Source: Dermacentor variabilis | Taxonomy: Eukaryota; Arthropoda; Arachnida; Ixodida; Ixodidae | Reading direction: 5' to 3' | Length of the DNA stretch: 64,000 nucleotides | NCBI RefSeq assembly: GCF_050947875.1 | Contig: NC_134572.1 | Span: forward strand, 119,016,709 to 119,080,708 | Shown: piece after piece, positions 10,136 to 44,019 of the stretch | Layout of the letters: each line of letters opens with the position of its first letter | Position numbering within the stretch: the first letter of the stretch is position 1 | Translations under genes and position numbers: made by a program | The notes under the pieces: generated by a model | The model's input: only the letters and a program-made list of their open reading frames with translations | Database searches by the model: none | What the model was told of the DNA's origin: nothing

Positions 10136-10736
10136 ACTGAGCTGTTACTTTACTGTAGACAAGCGCTGGTGGACAGCAGCGCTGTATAATACACAGCGTA
10201 TGGTGAAAACAGTTTTCAGTAGCACATGCTGCGATTTCCACGTCAGAAACTTCCCCGCTCATCTTGAGGCATACGTGTGTCCATGGGTTACGTCCAGCTC
10301 TTGACCAGACTGGGAACTGGCGTGCTAGGCGGGCGTAGCTGTGCGTGTGCTTCTCAACGCGCTTGGGTATGGCCAGGGCTTGGCTGGACGCATAGAGCTA
10401 TAAAAACCAAACGCTTGTCGCAGGCGCGCGTCCATTGAAATCCAAAATGTTTTGCCACTTTCGTGATCTCCCTATCGGACGGTGTCATCGTGTTTCAGTT
10501 ACGCACTGAAACTGCCGCAGCGCTTCCTGTGCGCTGGTTCCACACATAGGCACCTTGCGCTGTACATTTCCGCAACTGACAGCAGTGCTTTAGAACACAC
10601 AGCTTATCGCACGTTCGCTCTTGCGACAGCTCCTAATCACTCGTCAAGAGACAAGAGCCTTCGAAGCCCGAACACGTCGAAACGCACATGCTCCGAACGA
10701 CTTGGGCATGCGATCGAGATCAGAGGAGCGACCGTT

Positions 10737-11237
10737 CAGGAGGTTTACATGAACCCGACAGAAGCGGGTCGAGTCGACTTGTCGATCTTGAATATGCCTG
10801 TCGAGTTCGTGTAAACTCTAACCAGTCAGGCTGAGTCAGTCCGACTGCATGGGGTAGGTTGTCCCAGCCCGACCCGATTGCAGCACGCATGTAAACGCGG
10901 ACAGGTCGGGCCCGCCAGTGCCGATACTTGCGCGGGACCATCGTGACGTCACCATTTGTACGCTGGCAGCAGGAATAGTATCGGGAGGAGGCAAAGAGAA
11001 GCACTGCGCGGTGCAGCCTCATGGTAGCGATAAGAGCCATGAAATGGAGCTGCTGCAGACGGCAGCAGGAACCGGAAGCCCAGTTCTAACGCGTTGATAT
11101 CGCGGATCAACGTTGTTTGCGGTCGCTGTCCAGACTCGTCATAAGCGAGTTTATGTAAATGCGGTCGCGTCGGGTTTGGTCAGCCCGATTTCAGACTCGA
11201 CCCGATCGCGTCAGGTTCATGTAGACGTAGCCACTGC
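10737..11237. mobile_element. MITE-like element with about 37-bp inverted termini
   Basis: The left end contains TTTACATGAACCCGACA-x-x-AGCGGGTCGAGTC. The right end contains GACTCGACCCGATCGCGTCA then GGTTCATGTAGACG, its inverted partner. The 500-bp interior repeats cccga/tcggg words and has no coding sequence. No target duplication could be fixed by eye. Confidence 0.65.
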
Positions 11238-12044
11238 TGAACTCCAGCTGGACAAGACCCTCGGTGCCTGACGCTTAGACGAGCGACGAAGCGTGGGCCG
11301 CTGTCACTTGGAATGTCGTGTCATTTCTCTTCGCATCCCCAGCATGCGGTGTCGGTGATGCTGGTGTGACAAATAAGAGAATTGTAGCGCCCTCCGGCCG
11401 TTGCAAGCTGCCTATATGGACACCGAAACATCGATCTTGTCGTTGCTTGGTCAATGAAAAGATTTAATGATGGGTTCATCTGGCCAAACGGCTTTCCCTC
11501 AAAACATCGACTAGAAAAGTTGACACGCCCTCAAAAAAAAAAAAAAAAAACAGCGCAGACCCACGCACTGTGAGAGTCGGTGTAGGCGAAACTTTGTTGA
11601 GCCGACAAGACGAAACGGAACCTGCCCGTAACGGTCAGCAGCCGCTGTGGTGTACCTTGCTAAGTCTTATTCAGGAGCGATATTCTCGAGCGATCATTTT
11701 AGGCGATGCTATCATTTTGCGAGATATTACGTGACGTGGACCTTGGTCGCGTCAAAGTTGACGGCCGATAGCTGTTCTGTCACTGTGCCAAGAAAACGAG
11801 CTTGGCGCAGCGCCAGAAACACTGTCAGCCGTATGCGCCGACGCGTCCGGTTCCGAGTCACGTGAAACCGCGCCTAAGTTATCAGATCTCCGATAGCGAC
11901 AGTGTGGTGGCTGTGCCGGCTGCACTCGCGGACAACTCTCTGCGGCAACGAAAGGAAAGATGCGGGTGTAGAGCTTCAGCACGTGTTATAACGCCAAGTA
12001 TACTGGCAGTTTTCTCGTGCGCCGGTTTCGCGTTTGCCGCAGAC
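11238..12044. other. Unassigned sequence with a poly(A) tract
   Basis: A-run at 11533-11550. Two short GC-rich open frames overlap 11750-12060 on opposite strands, with no family resemblance. Confidence 0.4.
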
Positions 12045-12235
12045 GTGGAAGTTAAAGGCCGCAAAATAAGTCAAAGCACTTGGTGGTGTGCTTTGTGTTA
12101 TTTAGCTGTTGGTAAATAAGGTGTTTAACTTAAGCAGATGAAAATGGGGCACTTTTTCCAGAAGTGCTCTCGGTTGTGCCACTTTGCCCCCGCAGTTTTT
12201 CATTTATTGCCACAGAAAGTTGTCCGCGAGTATAG
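12045..12235 (+). repeat. Partial copy of the 37.2-kb MITE family
   Basis: Shares GGCCGCAAAATAAGT, CTTATTTA/GTTATTTAGCTGTTG, TAAGGTGTTTA, TTTCCAGAAG-x-GCTCTC and CACAGAAAGTTGTCCGCGAG in the same order as 37425-37643. The right inverted terminus is present; the left one was not found, so this copy is truncated. Confidence 0.7.
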
Positions 12236-13480
12236 AGCAGCGACAACTTCTTGGCGAGACAGACGACGACCGCGTCGACGACGACACGCCAAATCACGGA
12301 GGGGTAAGCAAAGATGCTTCTGTTTAATTAAGGCAGACCGTGGATTGCCTTTCATAGACAACTTGGTGACCACTTTGTTTTCGTGTAGGTCTAGCTGCTT
12401 TGATGGCTATGTAAATTCCATGTGCTGTTCTAGAAAAAAAAAGCAGTTTTCAAGTACAATACCTTTCGTCCTTTGTAGTCTGCGATTTGTAGACCTTTGT
12501 ATTCAGAAAGTATGTAATATGGACAACAAAAACTTTAAGATAATGAGCGGGGTCTGCTTATAACGGTCTCTATTTAATAGAGTTACAGAAAAGCTCTTGT
12601 ACACTTTACATAGATTGTCCTGACTCATTTTTGGGAGGGTATCCTGACTAATATAGAGTTCCGGCCAGCTATTCATCCAAGAAAAACAGATATATTAGAC
12701 GAAATAAATAAATTGAGAAGATGGATGATGGTGGGAAAGCGAAATGATGTCTTGAATGCGCACTTAGAGCGAGTGCTTTTGATGTTTCGAGCACACAACG
12801 CTGTCGGGCAGAAACCTTGTGATAAGTAGCCTTAACAATTAGCCTACCACCTCGAATAATGCGCCAAGGTCCCATCGTAAACTTTTTCGGACAAAGGTCG
12901 CTTATCAAGCTCGACAAATACTGCGACAGCGATTGTCGTTTTTCTGAACATCGCGGGTATGCTGTGGCAGCACATGTTTTATAAGGTCTCCTAGCGGCAC
13001 GAAAGGTTAATGAACTAAATCCGACCCGCTTGGTTATAGCACTGTCATCACGAGCGCTGCTTCGAAAGTAAACAAGTAAAGAACAGACAATAAAATTTGT
13101 AAATTACGCTACTGTTCAAGACAAACTACACAAAGAAGGGGCTCGGTGGGCGGTACCAGCGAAACACACAAACATTGAAGAAGCCGTGCCGGACAAGCCC
13201 CCTCCACCGCTCTCCTCCTTCTCTCCCTTTACCTAAGTTAGATCACCTGCTTTGCTACCTTAAAGTTCATCTCAGCCATCATCGTGATTGGTGCACGAAA
13301 ATCCTCTCGCATCAGCAGTCTTTGGCCACATGGAAAAGTATCCATAGCAAAATAAAAGTAACACCCCTGCTGCGTAACTCTCTGGTTCCACAAAGCAGAC
13401 TCGCCACTGAGAATGTTTTCGGCATCTGGTAATGCGTGAGCCGTGCAAATTTCTTGTTGCAAGAGATAATGCTCTGGTTA
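12236..13480. other. Unassigned intergenic sequence
   Basis: No gene-like or repeat structure was recognised; frames are short and without motifs. Confidence 0.4.
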
Positions 13481-14067
13481 AAGCCGATCCACACGACGGA
13501 CCAAGTCTGCGGGCCGATCGGTCACGTGATGCGCCGTCACGCCCCGCCACGGTTCGGTCCGGCGCAGAGCACATCCACACGGCGGACCGCCGTAGCAGAC
13601 GGCAGAGCAGACCAACCAGCTACACTAACGCTTTTTCGCGTTATCATTGTAATCATTGCGGCTATAGTCCCACAAAGCCGTGAAGTGCTCAACGAGGGAT
13701 ACAAAATAAAAAAAACCTCCTCGTCCCTCCTAGAGGACATGGTGTTTAAAAGATATATCTGCTGCACGCATGTGTAGGCGGAACGGCGGACATGAAACGA
13801 CTGGCTTTTGCTGAGCCAAAAACTAGATTGGATTTGGCTGAAGACACTTTGTTGCCGGACAACATTCGCTGGATACGCCAAAATCACTGCGGTTTGCATG
13901 CGGTCCGCCGCCAGAACTGAAGCGGGAGAAGTCTCGGCGATTTGTTGGACCGCGAGGGCTGCGGTCTTGCGCGGCCAACGGCGGTCCGCACGAACTGGTG
14001 ACGTTCTTTCCCGTGATGCGCGGACCGCGGTCCAAAAGACCAATTTGGTCCGTCGTCTGGATCGGCC
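13481..14067. mobile_element. MITE-like element just upstream of the protease activation exon
   Basis: Terminal inverted repeats of about 24 bp: GCCGATCCACACGACGGACC at the left and its inverse, GGTCCGTCGTCTGGATCGGC, at the right. Sub-terminal GCGGACCGC palindromes recur near 13580, 13905 and 14025. Its GC-rich interior generates overlapping open frames on both strands that have no protein features. It ends 57 bases before the candidate microexon. Confidence 0.65.
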
Positions 14068-14124
14068 TTTATCGCCGTTACTGTTCCGCTTTCACGGAGA
14101 AACTGCTGCGTTATATCCTTACAG

Positions 14125-14167
14125 GCCAATACGACGACGGGAAGTGGCGTTCTGTGGACAAAACAGC
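14125..14167 (+). CDS. Candidate 43-nt microexon upstream of the protease activation exon
   Basis: A short interval bounded by a good acceptor (CCTTACAG) and a consensus donor (GTAAGTG), 107 bases before the activation exon. That exon needs one base from its predecessor; 43 nt read from phase 0 leaves exactly one base (C), giving ANTTTGSGVLWTKQP followed by CGQTQFVPR. The frame is open throughout. Another frame (QYDDGKWRSVDKT) looks protein-like but does not join in frame. The call rests on splice signals and phase only, so it could be fortuitous. Confidence 0.35.
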
Positions 14168-14274
14168 GTAAGTGATATATGTTCCTCTCTTTCTTTATTT
14201 TCTTAGTTCTAAGTCACCGCTTATACTGACGTTGCTTTTCCTCTTTGTCTCTCTCCCTCTTCCACACTCGACAG

Positions 14275-35368
<21,094 letters not shown>

Positions 35369-35585
35369 AGAACCACGTCGCCTGTAATAGAGCATCGTAA
35401 CACAGGCTGCAGCACAACGGAGCATCACAGATATCAAGTGAAACCAGCTGTCTGTCGTCAGTCTTGTCAGTTTCAGTTTTCAGTTCTTGATCCGTTCTTA
35501 ACAATTGGTTACAAGAAATGGTATACAGACAAGGGTCCCAAAGTCAGAGACTGCACTAGGACCATTGAATTAGAATTACATAAAA

Positions 35586-35591
35586 AATAAA
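35586..35591 (+). promoter_or_regulatory. Candidate poly(A) signal of the serine protease
   Basis: AATAAA about 220 bases after the protease stop codon, the first canonical hexamer seen downstream. The interval to the stop holds no other recognised element, so a 3' UTR of roughly 240 nt is reasonable. Confidence 0.5.
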
Positions 35592-35868
35592 GCGGAATAC
35601 AGAGCAGAGAAACAAAACATGAAATAAGGAAAATATAACCAAGAAACTGAGTGATGACATACATAAAAGACGACCATTCTTTTAATTGAGACTGAATCAT
35701 TATTAAATTCGAATAACATTGATTAGTGTATTAACGACCGCGGTGTCAATCGAAAAAACAAATTAGTGGGCGTGCCAACGAAACCGTCGGGTCAAGTGCT
35801 TCTGAGGAGCTGATTCTTGCGCAAATACATGCAGAAAATGAGCCGCTGTGTTCAGCACCTCTAGCTTG

Positions 35869-35869
<1 letters not shown>

Positions 35870-35948
<79 letters not shown>
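35870..35948. repeat. (AATC)n microsatellite
   Basis: About 19 AATC units. Confidence 0.95.
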
Positions 35949-35949
<1 letters not shown>

Positions 35950-36254
35950 TTAATATTCAAGATACCTCGTTACCTGCCGAAGGTGCACAGTGTGCTAAGA
36001 AGAATGCATTAGTGGATGTACCAAAAATTGTTCTGACCATTTCCAGCTTTCTTTAATGTGCGCCGAGATGTAAGCGCTTACGCAAGTGCACTGGCGTACA
36101 TAGCTACAGGTGTTCATTGCTTAAACAACGTCTTTGCATTCTGCCTCGATTAAAGTGTACTCGCTGCAGTTCCCTCCGAAGCGCGAGTTTAAAAACACTT
36201 CCACGCACTGATACCACTTAAGAAGCTAACTTTTTTGCGTAGAATCCTTTCTTT

Positions 36255-36640
36255 TAGGGCAAGTGCAGGAACCTCGTAAGCGGGAGGCACTGAATTCAAA
36301 TCCCGGTACAGCCGGAAACCCACCGCTTATTTTTTTTACTGGGTAGAGATGTCAATCGGCCTGGTGCTCGGCTGCTTGTAGGGGGTTTCGCATCTCTAAA
36401 GGGGGGCCCTACAGGGATTATTTAGTTGGTATCTGGGCACTCCTTGTCCAACCACGGCCAGGACTTGTTGAAGGAGCATCCGCCGTGAGTCTAGGGGGCA
36501 CACTAGAGCTGCCGCCGTGTGCCTACCAGTAAAATGGGTACAAGGGCGATCCCGGCCAGGTGCTCGGCCGTTGTGCGACCTCCACGCTTGGAAAATGGCT
36601 GTTCATCCCTAATATAAGCCTAGTCCTGCTTTGTAGTCAT
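36255..36640 (+). repeat. Unclassified interspersed repeat with a B-box-like head
   Basis: A GAATTCAAATCCCGG word resembles a Pol III B box, followed by GC-rich text in which GGTGCTCGGC occurs twice (about 36361 and 36560). Could be a SINE of a second family. Not assigned. Confidence 0.3.
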
Positions 36641-37243
36641 TCCTGATCGACTATGTCGTTATACCAACCAGCCTGGCTGAACCATTTTGCAATTCGCTCT
36701 GACGCTTGAGTACTTTTGACGTTTTAAATAAAGAACTGCGTATTGTTAAGCTCGTTGGAAACACTTGATGTGACTTGAAGCCTCCAGCAACGTTCGATTT
36801 GAAACCTATGTCATTAGAAGATCAATTAGAAGCGTGGCCAGTTATGTTTGAGCAATTTACTAGCCGCAGTGAGCAACGTGTTGAGAGTCATTACGGACAA
36901 CTGGTATGTAGGAAAGCGGAAGTAGTTCCTCTATAATGTAAAGACCTTCATTATTTCTTCGTTCTTGGCCGCGTTTCACGCTGCTCACAAACAAGACGAA
37001 GATTCGACCAGCATTTTTGTTCGTGTCTTTAGTGGTCGACAGCTTTTGTACCTGTAAAACGCTTACCTGGGCGTCAAGACAGTACAACGGACACGTCGCT
37101 TCCGTCACATCAGTTTGTTTTTAAATACAGCCTAAAAACGTCGCAGCTTCGCTCGAAAGGCGAAGCATTGATTGCGATAGCAAATTAGTGGACAGCTATA
37201 CGAAGTAAGTATAGCAGTTTTATCGGTCGTGTAAACATAGGCA

Positions 37244-37643
37244 AACTATACTCGCGGGCAACTTTCTGTGACAGTAAAGGGAAAACCACGGGCGCGCAGC
37301 TGCTGCACATGTGTTACCGCGCCAATAGTCCTGCAGCGTTTGGCAGTGTTTTCGGTTGCTCGGAACAGACGCTGAATCGACGCAGCTTCTACGCACGACT
37401 GCTTCGCGGAAGGCTTCCCTGTACGCGGAAGGGAAAAGCCGCAAAATAAGTAAACCCTTACACTCATAGGTGTGTTCCGTCTTATTTAACTGTTGCTAAT
37501 AAGGTGTTTATGTTTTGTCTTCCTCACCATAAATGGACGGGGACTATAACGTGGGACTCTTTCCAGAAGCGCTCTCACCTGTGCGCTTTGCCTCCGTAGC
37601 TTTCTCTTCAGAGCCACAGAAAGTTGTCCGCGAGTATACCTAA
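37244..37643. mobile_element. 400-bp MITE with about 24-bp inverted termini
   Basis: Left end TATACTCGCGGGCAACTTTC then TGTG; right end CACAGAAAGTTGTCCGCGAG then TATA, one mismatch between them. TA at each edge may be the target duplication, as in Tc1/mariner-type MITEs. No coding sequence. A truncated relative lies at 12045-12235. Confidence 0.75.
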
Positions 37644-38043
37644 ATTAACAAGCATGGCTTTACGCGCGCGCAAGCCAACATGAACACATCTCACTCGACG
37701 GCCGCGGAAAAATCGCTCTCAAAACGCTGCACTGAGGAAACGTGGCAGCAGCAGCGAGCGATTTGACCTTCGTGCAGCCGCTCGCACATCAACGCGAACA
37801 CAGCGCAGTGCGGACTCCGTACCCGTCGCAGATGGCTTTCAAGTTGCCGCGGCCCGGCCGGGCGCGAGCGGCCGCCTAGGCCGCTTGGAGTAGAACGCCC
37901 TCCCCCCTCACTTCCCTTCCCCCGAACGCTTGCGCGCGACGGAAGGCGGCGCGCTTGCTCGCCGCTTTCCGCCGTTGCGTGCGCGAGGCTGAGTCAAGGT
38001 AAATATATCTAGTAGCGAAGCTTCCATAGGAGCCCATACGTTC

Positions 38044-38117
38044 AAAACATGGCGGCTCATCGGTGGTTCGAGGGGCCTAGCGCCATCTGTATGTGGTGGG
38101 AACACTTCCGGCGGAAG
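38044..38117. promoter_or_regulatory. Cluster of YY1-, CTCF- and ETS-like sites
   Basis: AAAACATGGCGGC (YY1-like) at 38044-38056, TAGCGCCATCTGT (inverse ACAGATGGCGCTA, close to the arthropod CTCF core) at 38078-38090, and CACTTCCGGCGGAAG (paired ETS sites) at 38103-38117. They follow a GC-rich stretch (37660-38000). Could be a promoter or boundary, or part of a repeat; no gene was recognised immediately downstream. Confidence 0.35.
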
Positions 38118-38459
38118 AAAAAATAATGTGACGCCATATCCGTTAAAAGAAAAAGTGACGTCATTTTGTTTTCGAAGGCGCGAAATTTCTTTTGTTGGCC
38201 TGCCTTTGGAGCTATATATTCAATTGCCCCGCCATTCGACTTGAAGAGCGTTTCGAGCTTTCAGCGTGGAAAGCGATGCAGGAAAAGGCCAGCCGTACGG
38301 TTGCCGAAATCTCACGCCTGCACAGAACATACTTTCTTTGGAAGCCGACGAAAGCTTTAGGTGTAGGTGCTGATCCTATCGTCGGATTCCAAGCCCGTCG
38401 GCCAGCGCAGTTGCACGAAAACAACCACACAATTATCTGGCGGTCGTAACTCACTACTT

Positions 38460-40468
38460 TTGACTGAATAGGTTAAGAAGCTATGAAGCTACCCGCGTCA
38501 CCAAATTCAGACAACCTTCGACTAGCAAAAAAGCACAACGTGTGAGGGATGCGTATTTCAACAGGTGAACTTTAAGAGCGCGCCTTTCTGCCCATTTCAA
38601 GAAGTGCATTGCATTGCGAGTGATAGTAGCGTCAGCGCCCCCTGTAACAATGGTTGCTGAAAAGAAATGTATTTTTAATAATAATAAATTAAATAAACTT
38701 GTATTTTCTTAACTCTTTACGAATATATGAAATTGACAAGGAATTTTATTTTCGTTGATTGAATCTAACTGTGCCTCGCTTGAAATTAAAAAAAAAACGC
38801 TTTTTTCTTTCCCAATGTTTGTTCCCTCCAAACATAGTCGTGCTTCAATCGCTGCTCCCATTACCCCCCTTGCTGATGTCGGTGACAAATTTGTACTGAA
38901 CCGCATTTCGCCCGAAGCTTCGTGACCTATTTGTATCGACCTTGGCTGAGGCGCGATCGCCGGCTCACCCTCGCAAGCTTTCACTCGCACTTGCAGCATA
39001 GGGCGCGCGGCGAGGATTCTATCGCTCGTGTACTTTATACGGAACATCACGACAACGGCGACGCCGATGGCAGGAATGCGCCTGGAGTGTCGATATAATT
39101 GCTATCACAATAAGTGTACTCTCTATTTAATACTAGTGTGGCGACACACTCCGCGCATATTTCTGCGCACCCTCCGTGTTCTGATCATCTGGCCCAGCAT
39201 AACACAGCTGCACGCTGGACTGCTTGGTCGATAAAACATAGCGCCACCGCCACGTCACCCGAGGTATGCGTCACCGACGGTGGCTATAAAAACAGGCTGC
39301 CTGGCTGAGAAAGACCGCTTTCTGCCTTCCGCTACTGGGACGAAAGTAGCGTTGGCATGCCCGTCCGCTGCCATCGTTAGTCGAATAAAGAATCGTTACG
39401 TTTTTATGTTGGGATTCGTCCTTCGGCAGACATGACATCCCACACTAGTATAGGACGACAGGCTCAAAATTTCTCAAGTTGCGAGCTCACCTCAACTGTG
39501 GGGGTTCACAGAAGCCCGGTTTGGCCTTATTTAAACCCATAGATTCTGCTTCGCTTCATTCCTCCGCGCATGCGTTCAATAAATCCGATATGTTTGAAAT
39601 ATAATAATGCGAAATTACTACATAAAGAAAGTGTGACATTTCGATCTTTCTCTCTATTTTTATTTTTCTGTAACACGAACATAAAATTCCAAAGCAAGCG
39701 CATTGGTGTTCGTAGATAATTTAGAGCTGGTCAATCGTAAGACCCCGCTCTGTTTCATGACTGAAAGTTTGCAACTTGTGAAGAGTGTGTGTGTGTGTGT
39801 TTAGTTTAATACTATAATAAAAATATACTCTAGTATACAGTTTAATACAGTATATATAGTATAGCACAGTCTCTATTACTATGCTACCGGTGAACCGTTG
39901 CTATCATTAAGATAGCGGTGACGCCACACGTCCTGCACGCGAAATCACTCGCATGCTACACGATTTAATGTGCGCCTACGTATTTACTTGGTTCCCGACA
40001 GCCCTATATTCTGTCTGCAGTGCTTGCTCTATGTTTATGCTTGATTCTTCAGGTAATATTTGCATTTATTATATCATTTTTTTTCTCTTTTGTGATTGGT
40101 CAAACAAACCGCACAACAAAACGCCTTCCACGAGAACAACGTGAGATTGTCTTCTAGGCCTCGGTGCGTGTCATTCATTTATCGACAGCCGGTGCTGTAG
40201 TTCTGCCGCCGAATACCTATAACAACTATCCCTGAAATATCCTGGGTTCTCAAGTGATGGGGCTCGACGCTAATCCCCTTGTTCTAGGCGTTCCTGTATT
40301 CAACGATCCACCTCGGCTCAGTGATGACGGTGATTTATGTTGGCATCTCTTTCGAAATTGGGCGGCGACAAACAGTCACATAGTCTGCGTCAGCTAATCG
40401 AGTATCGTACCACACATACATTGCGGTCCAGCACTTTTCCTTTCACTATGTAATACTTATCCCTTAAT
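38460..40468. other. Unassigned intergenic sequence
   Basis: No coding or mobile-element signal was recognised; a short (TG)n at 39786-39800. Confidence 0.4.
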
Positions 40469-40469
40469 T

Positions 40470-40470
40470 A

Positions 40471-40552
<82 letters not shown>
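40470..40552. repeat. (TA)n microsatellite, left of palindrome
   Basis: About 41 TA units. Confidence 0.95.
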
Positions 40553-40554
<2 letters not shown>

Positions 40555-40638
40555 GTTTTCTTCAAAGTTCAGCACGCAGGACCCGACGTAAAATACGCAG
40601 GAAAGAGACGACGAACTTTTTGGGAGACTTCTTTTTCT

Positions 40639-40680
40639 TACTTAACGTTTTCGGCTGGTGGACCAGCCTTCGTCAGAGTA
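40639..40680 (-). ncRNA. Hammerhead-like motif, mirror copy in the left palindrome arm
   Basis: Exact inverse of the motif at 40769-40810 because the palindrome arms are identical. A read-through transcript of either strand would carry one sense and one antisense copy that can pair with one another, probably masking the fold. Confidence 0.55.
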
Positions 40681-40768
40681 CAGTAACGCATGGACAACAC
40701 ATACACAGCTTTATGTATGTGTTGTGTATGTGTCTTTAAGCTGTGTATGTGTTGTCCATGCGTTACTG

Positions 40769-40810
40769 TACTCTGACGAAGGCTGGTCCACCAGCCGAAA
40801 ACGTTAAGTA
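40769..40810 (+). ncRNA. Hammerhead-ribozyme-like motif (minimal type I)
   Basis: CTGACGA (40773-40779, core CUGANGA), a stem II GGCTGG/CCAGCC closed by TCCA (40781-40796), then GAAA (40797-40800). The following AACGTT (from the last A of GAAA) is self-complementary and gives a 3-bp stem III without a loop, then A as cleavage-site residue (40806). Stem I pairs TACT (40769-40772) with AGTA (40807-40810). One extra A (40780) sits before stem II. The lack of a stem III loop implies action as a dimer, as proposed for Penelope-like hammerheads. The mirror motif lies on the minus strand at 40639-40680. Confidence 0.6.
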
Positions 40811-40850
40811 AGAAAAAGAAGTCTCCCAAAAAGTTCGTCGTCTCTTTCCT

Positions 40851-40963
<113 letters not shown>

Positions 40964-41150
40964 TTCCGGACACCTATGCCTGGGAAGATCCGGTTCTTTC
41001 AGTCTCGTCCCTTTTTTTCCATCAGTTCTCTAAAGGTCTCATTACATGTCTCAACTGCTGACTAGGTAATGTTTCCATCCGCTTTGAATCCCAGCGCTTG
41101 TGGAAAGTCCCCTACCGTTGCAGTGCTGCGTGTCTGGCGTGTTGGTATTC

Positions 41151-41280
41151 GAACTTGGATAGCATTTTTGTGCAAGCAGACAGGGACAAAACGGAGAAGT
41201 AAACACCGCGATGCGCTTCTAGATGTTTACGCCTCCCTTTTGTCGCTGTCTGCTTGCGCAAAATTTTTATCCAAGTTTTC
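41151..41280. repeat. Hairpin with about 55-bp arms
   Basis: Segments 41151-41204 and 41225-41280 are near-exact inverses (AAGCAGACAGGGACAAAACG against TTTTGTCGCTGTCTGCTTGC). Loop of 20 bases. It resembles the small fold-back relics of Penelope-like tails. Confidence 0.75.
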
Positions 41281-41960
41281 TACGGGTCTTGCTGGTTGAG
41301 TATTGATGTGCTGAGTCGCTTCCGAACTCTTGCTGCAGCAGACGCATCCATCATCCAGCTGCGAATATTTGCTCCGGTATGTTTTTGTCCTCAGGCAGTC
41401 GGGTCGAGCCTCAGATAAGAAGACACTGCGCTTTGTGTTATTGTAGAGATTTTCCGTCCGGATTTTCTTTGTACCGTAATTGTAAATCTTCAGGGTCTCC
41501 TTTGTCTCCATTCTTTTTTTTTCGTCTCTGTTTCCCTCACTTTCTTTTTGATGAGTCATGGTGGTCTGTTTACAATTCCATTTACCATGTACTTAGTGCA
41601 GGGTAGCTCTGTATTTTTGAGGTACAGAAAAAAGGTGTGCACTTTAGGCACCCATGTTATTTTATTTTATTTTTTGCGTCCATGTTCCTGAGTCTTCAAA
41701 ATTAATTTTGCTTTACGCTTCTCTGACTTCAAAACAAGCTTGACCTATGTCTCCCCGCACTGCCTCATTTGTGGTTTTACCGCGGACTCCTAATGCCAGT
41801 TGGCCCACCGACCATTGGGTCACTTCCAACCCGCCAAGATATTTCATTTCAATTACAGAACGGCATTTGCGAACGTTAGTGCTGGCACCAGTACCCATTT
41901 CCATATTACTCGCACCACCGCGTATTAATTGTAGCCGTAAAGTTTTCTATGTTTCATTAC
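41281..41960 (-). pseudogene. LINE C-terminal fragment, minus strand
   Basis: Minus-strand frames read YLGGLEVTQWSVGQLALGVR then KTTNEAVRGDIGQACFEVRE (41710-41850) and FLSEARPDCLRTKTYRSKYS then CVCCSKSSEATQH (41300-41430). These match the tail of the LINE at 30508 in the same order (thumb, EARxGCLRTRxYKxxYS, CCHC finger), with an internal deletion. The finger is cut off by the hairpin at 41151-41280. Confidence 0.7.
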
Positions 41961-43978
<2,018 letters not shown>

Positions 43979-44019
43979 GCACCATCCCTATTACTACGAC
44001 TACTACTAATTGCACACTT

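Noticed and set aside
13537..14206. Overlapping open frames of 168 and 132 codons on opposite strands
   Set aside because: They lie inside a GC-rich MITE, have no family features and shadow each other.
38192..38449. 85-codon open frame as a gene
   Set aside because: It has no ATG near its start, no convincing splice sites and no recognised family; kept only as a note under the promoter-like cluster.
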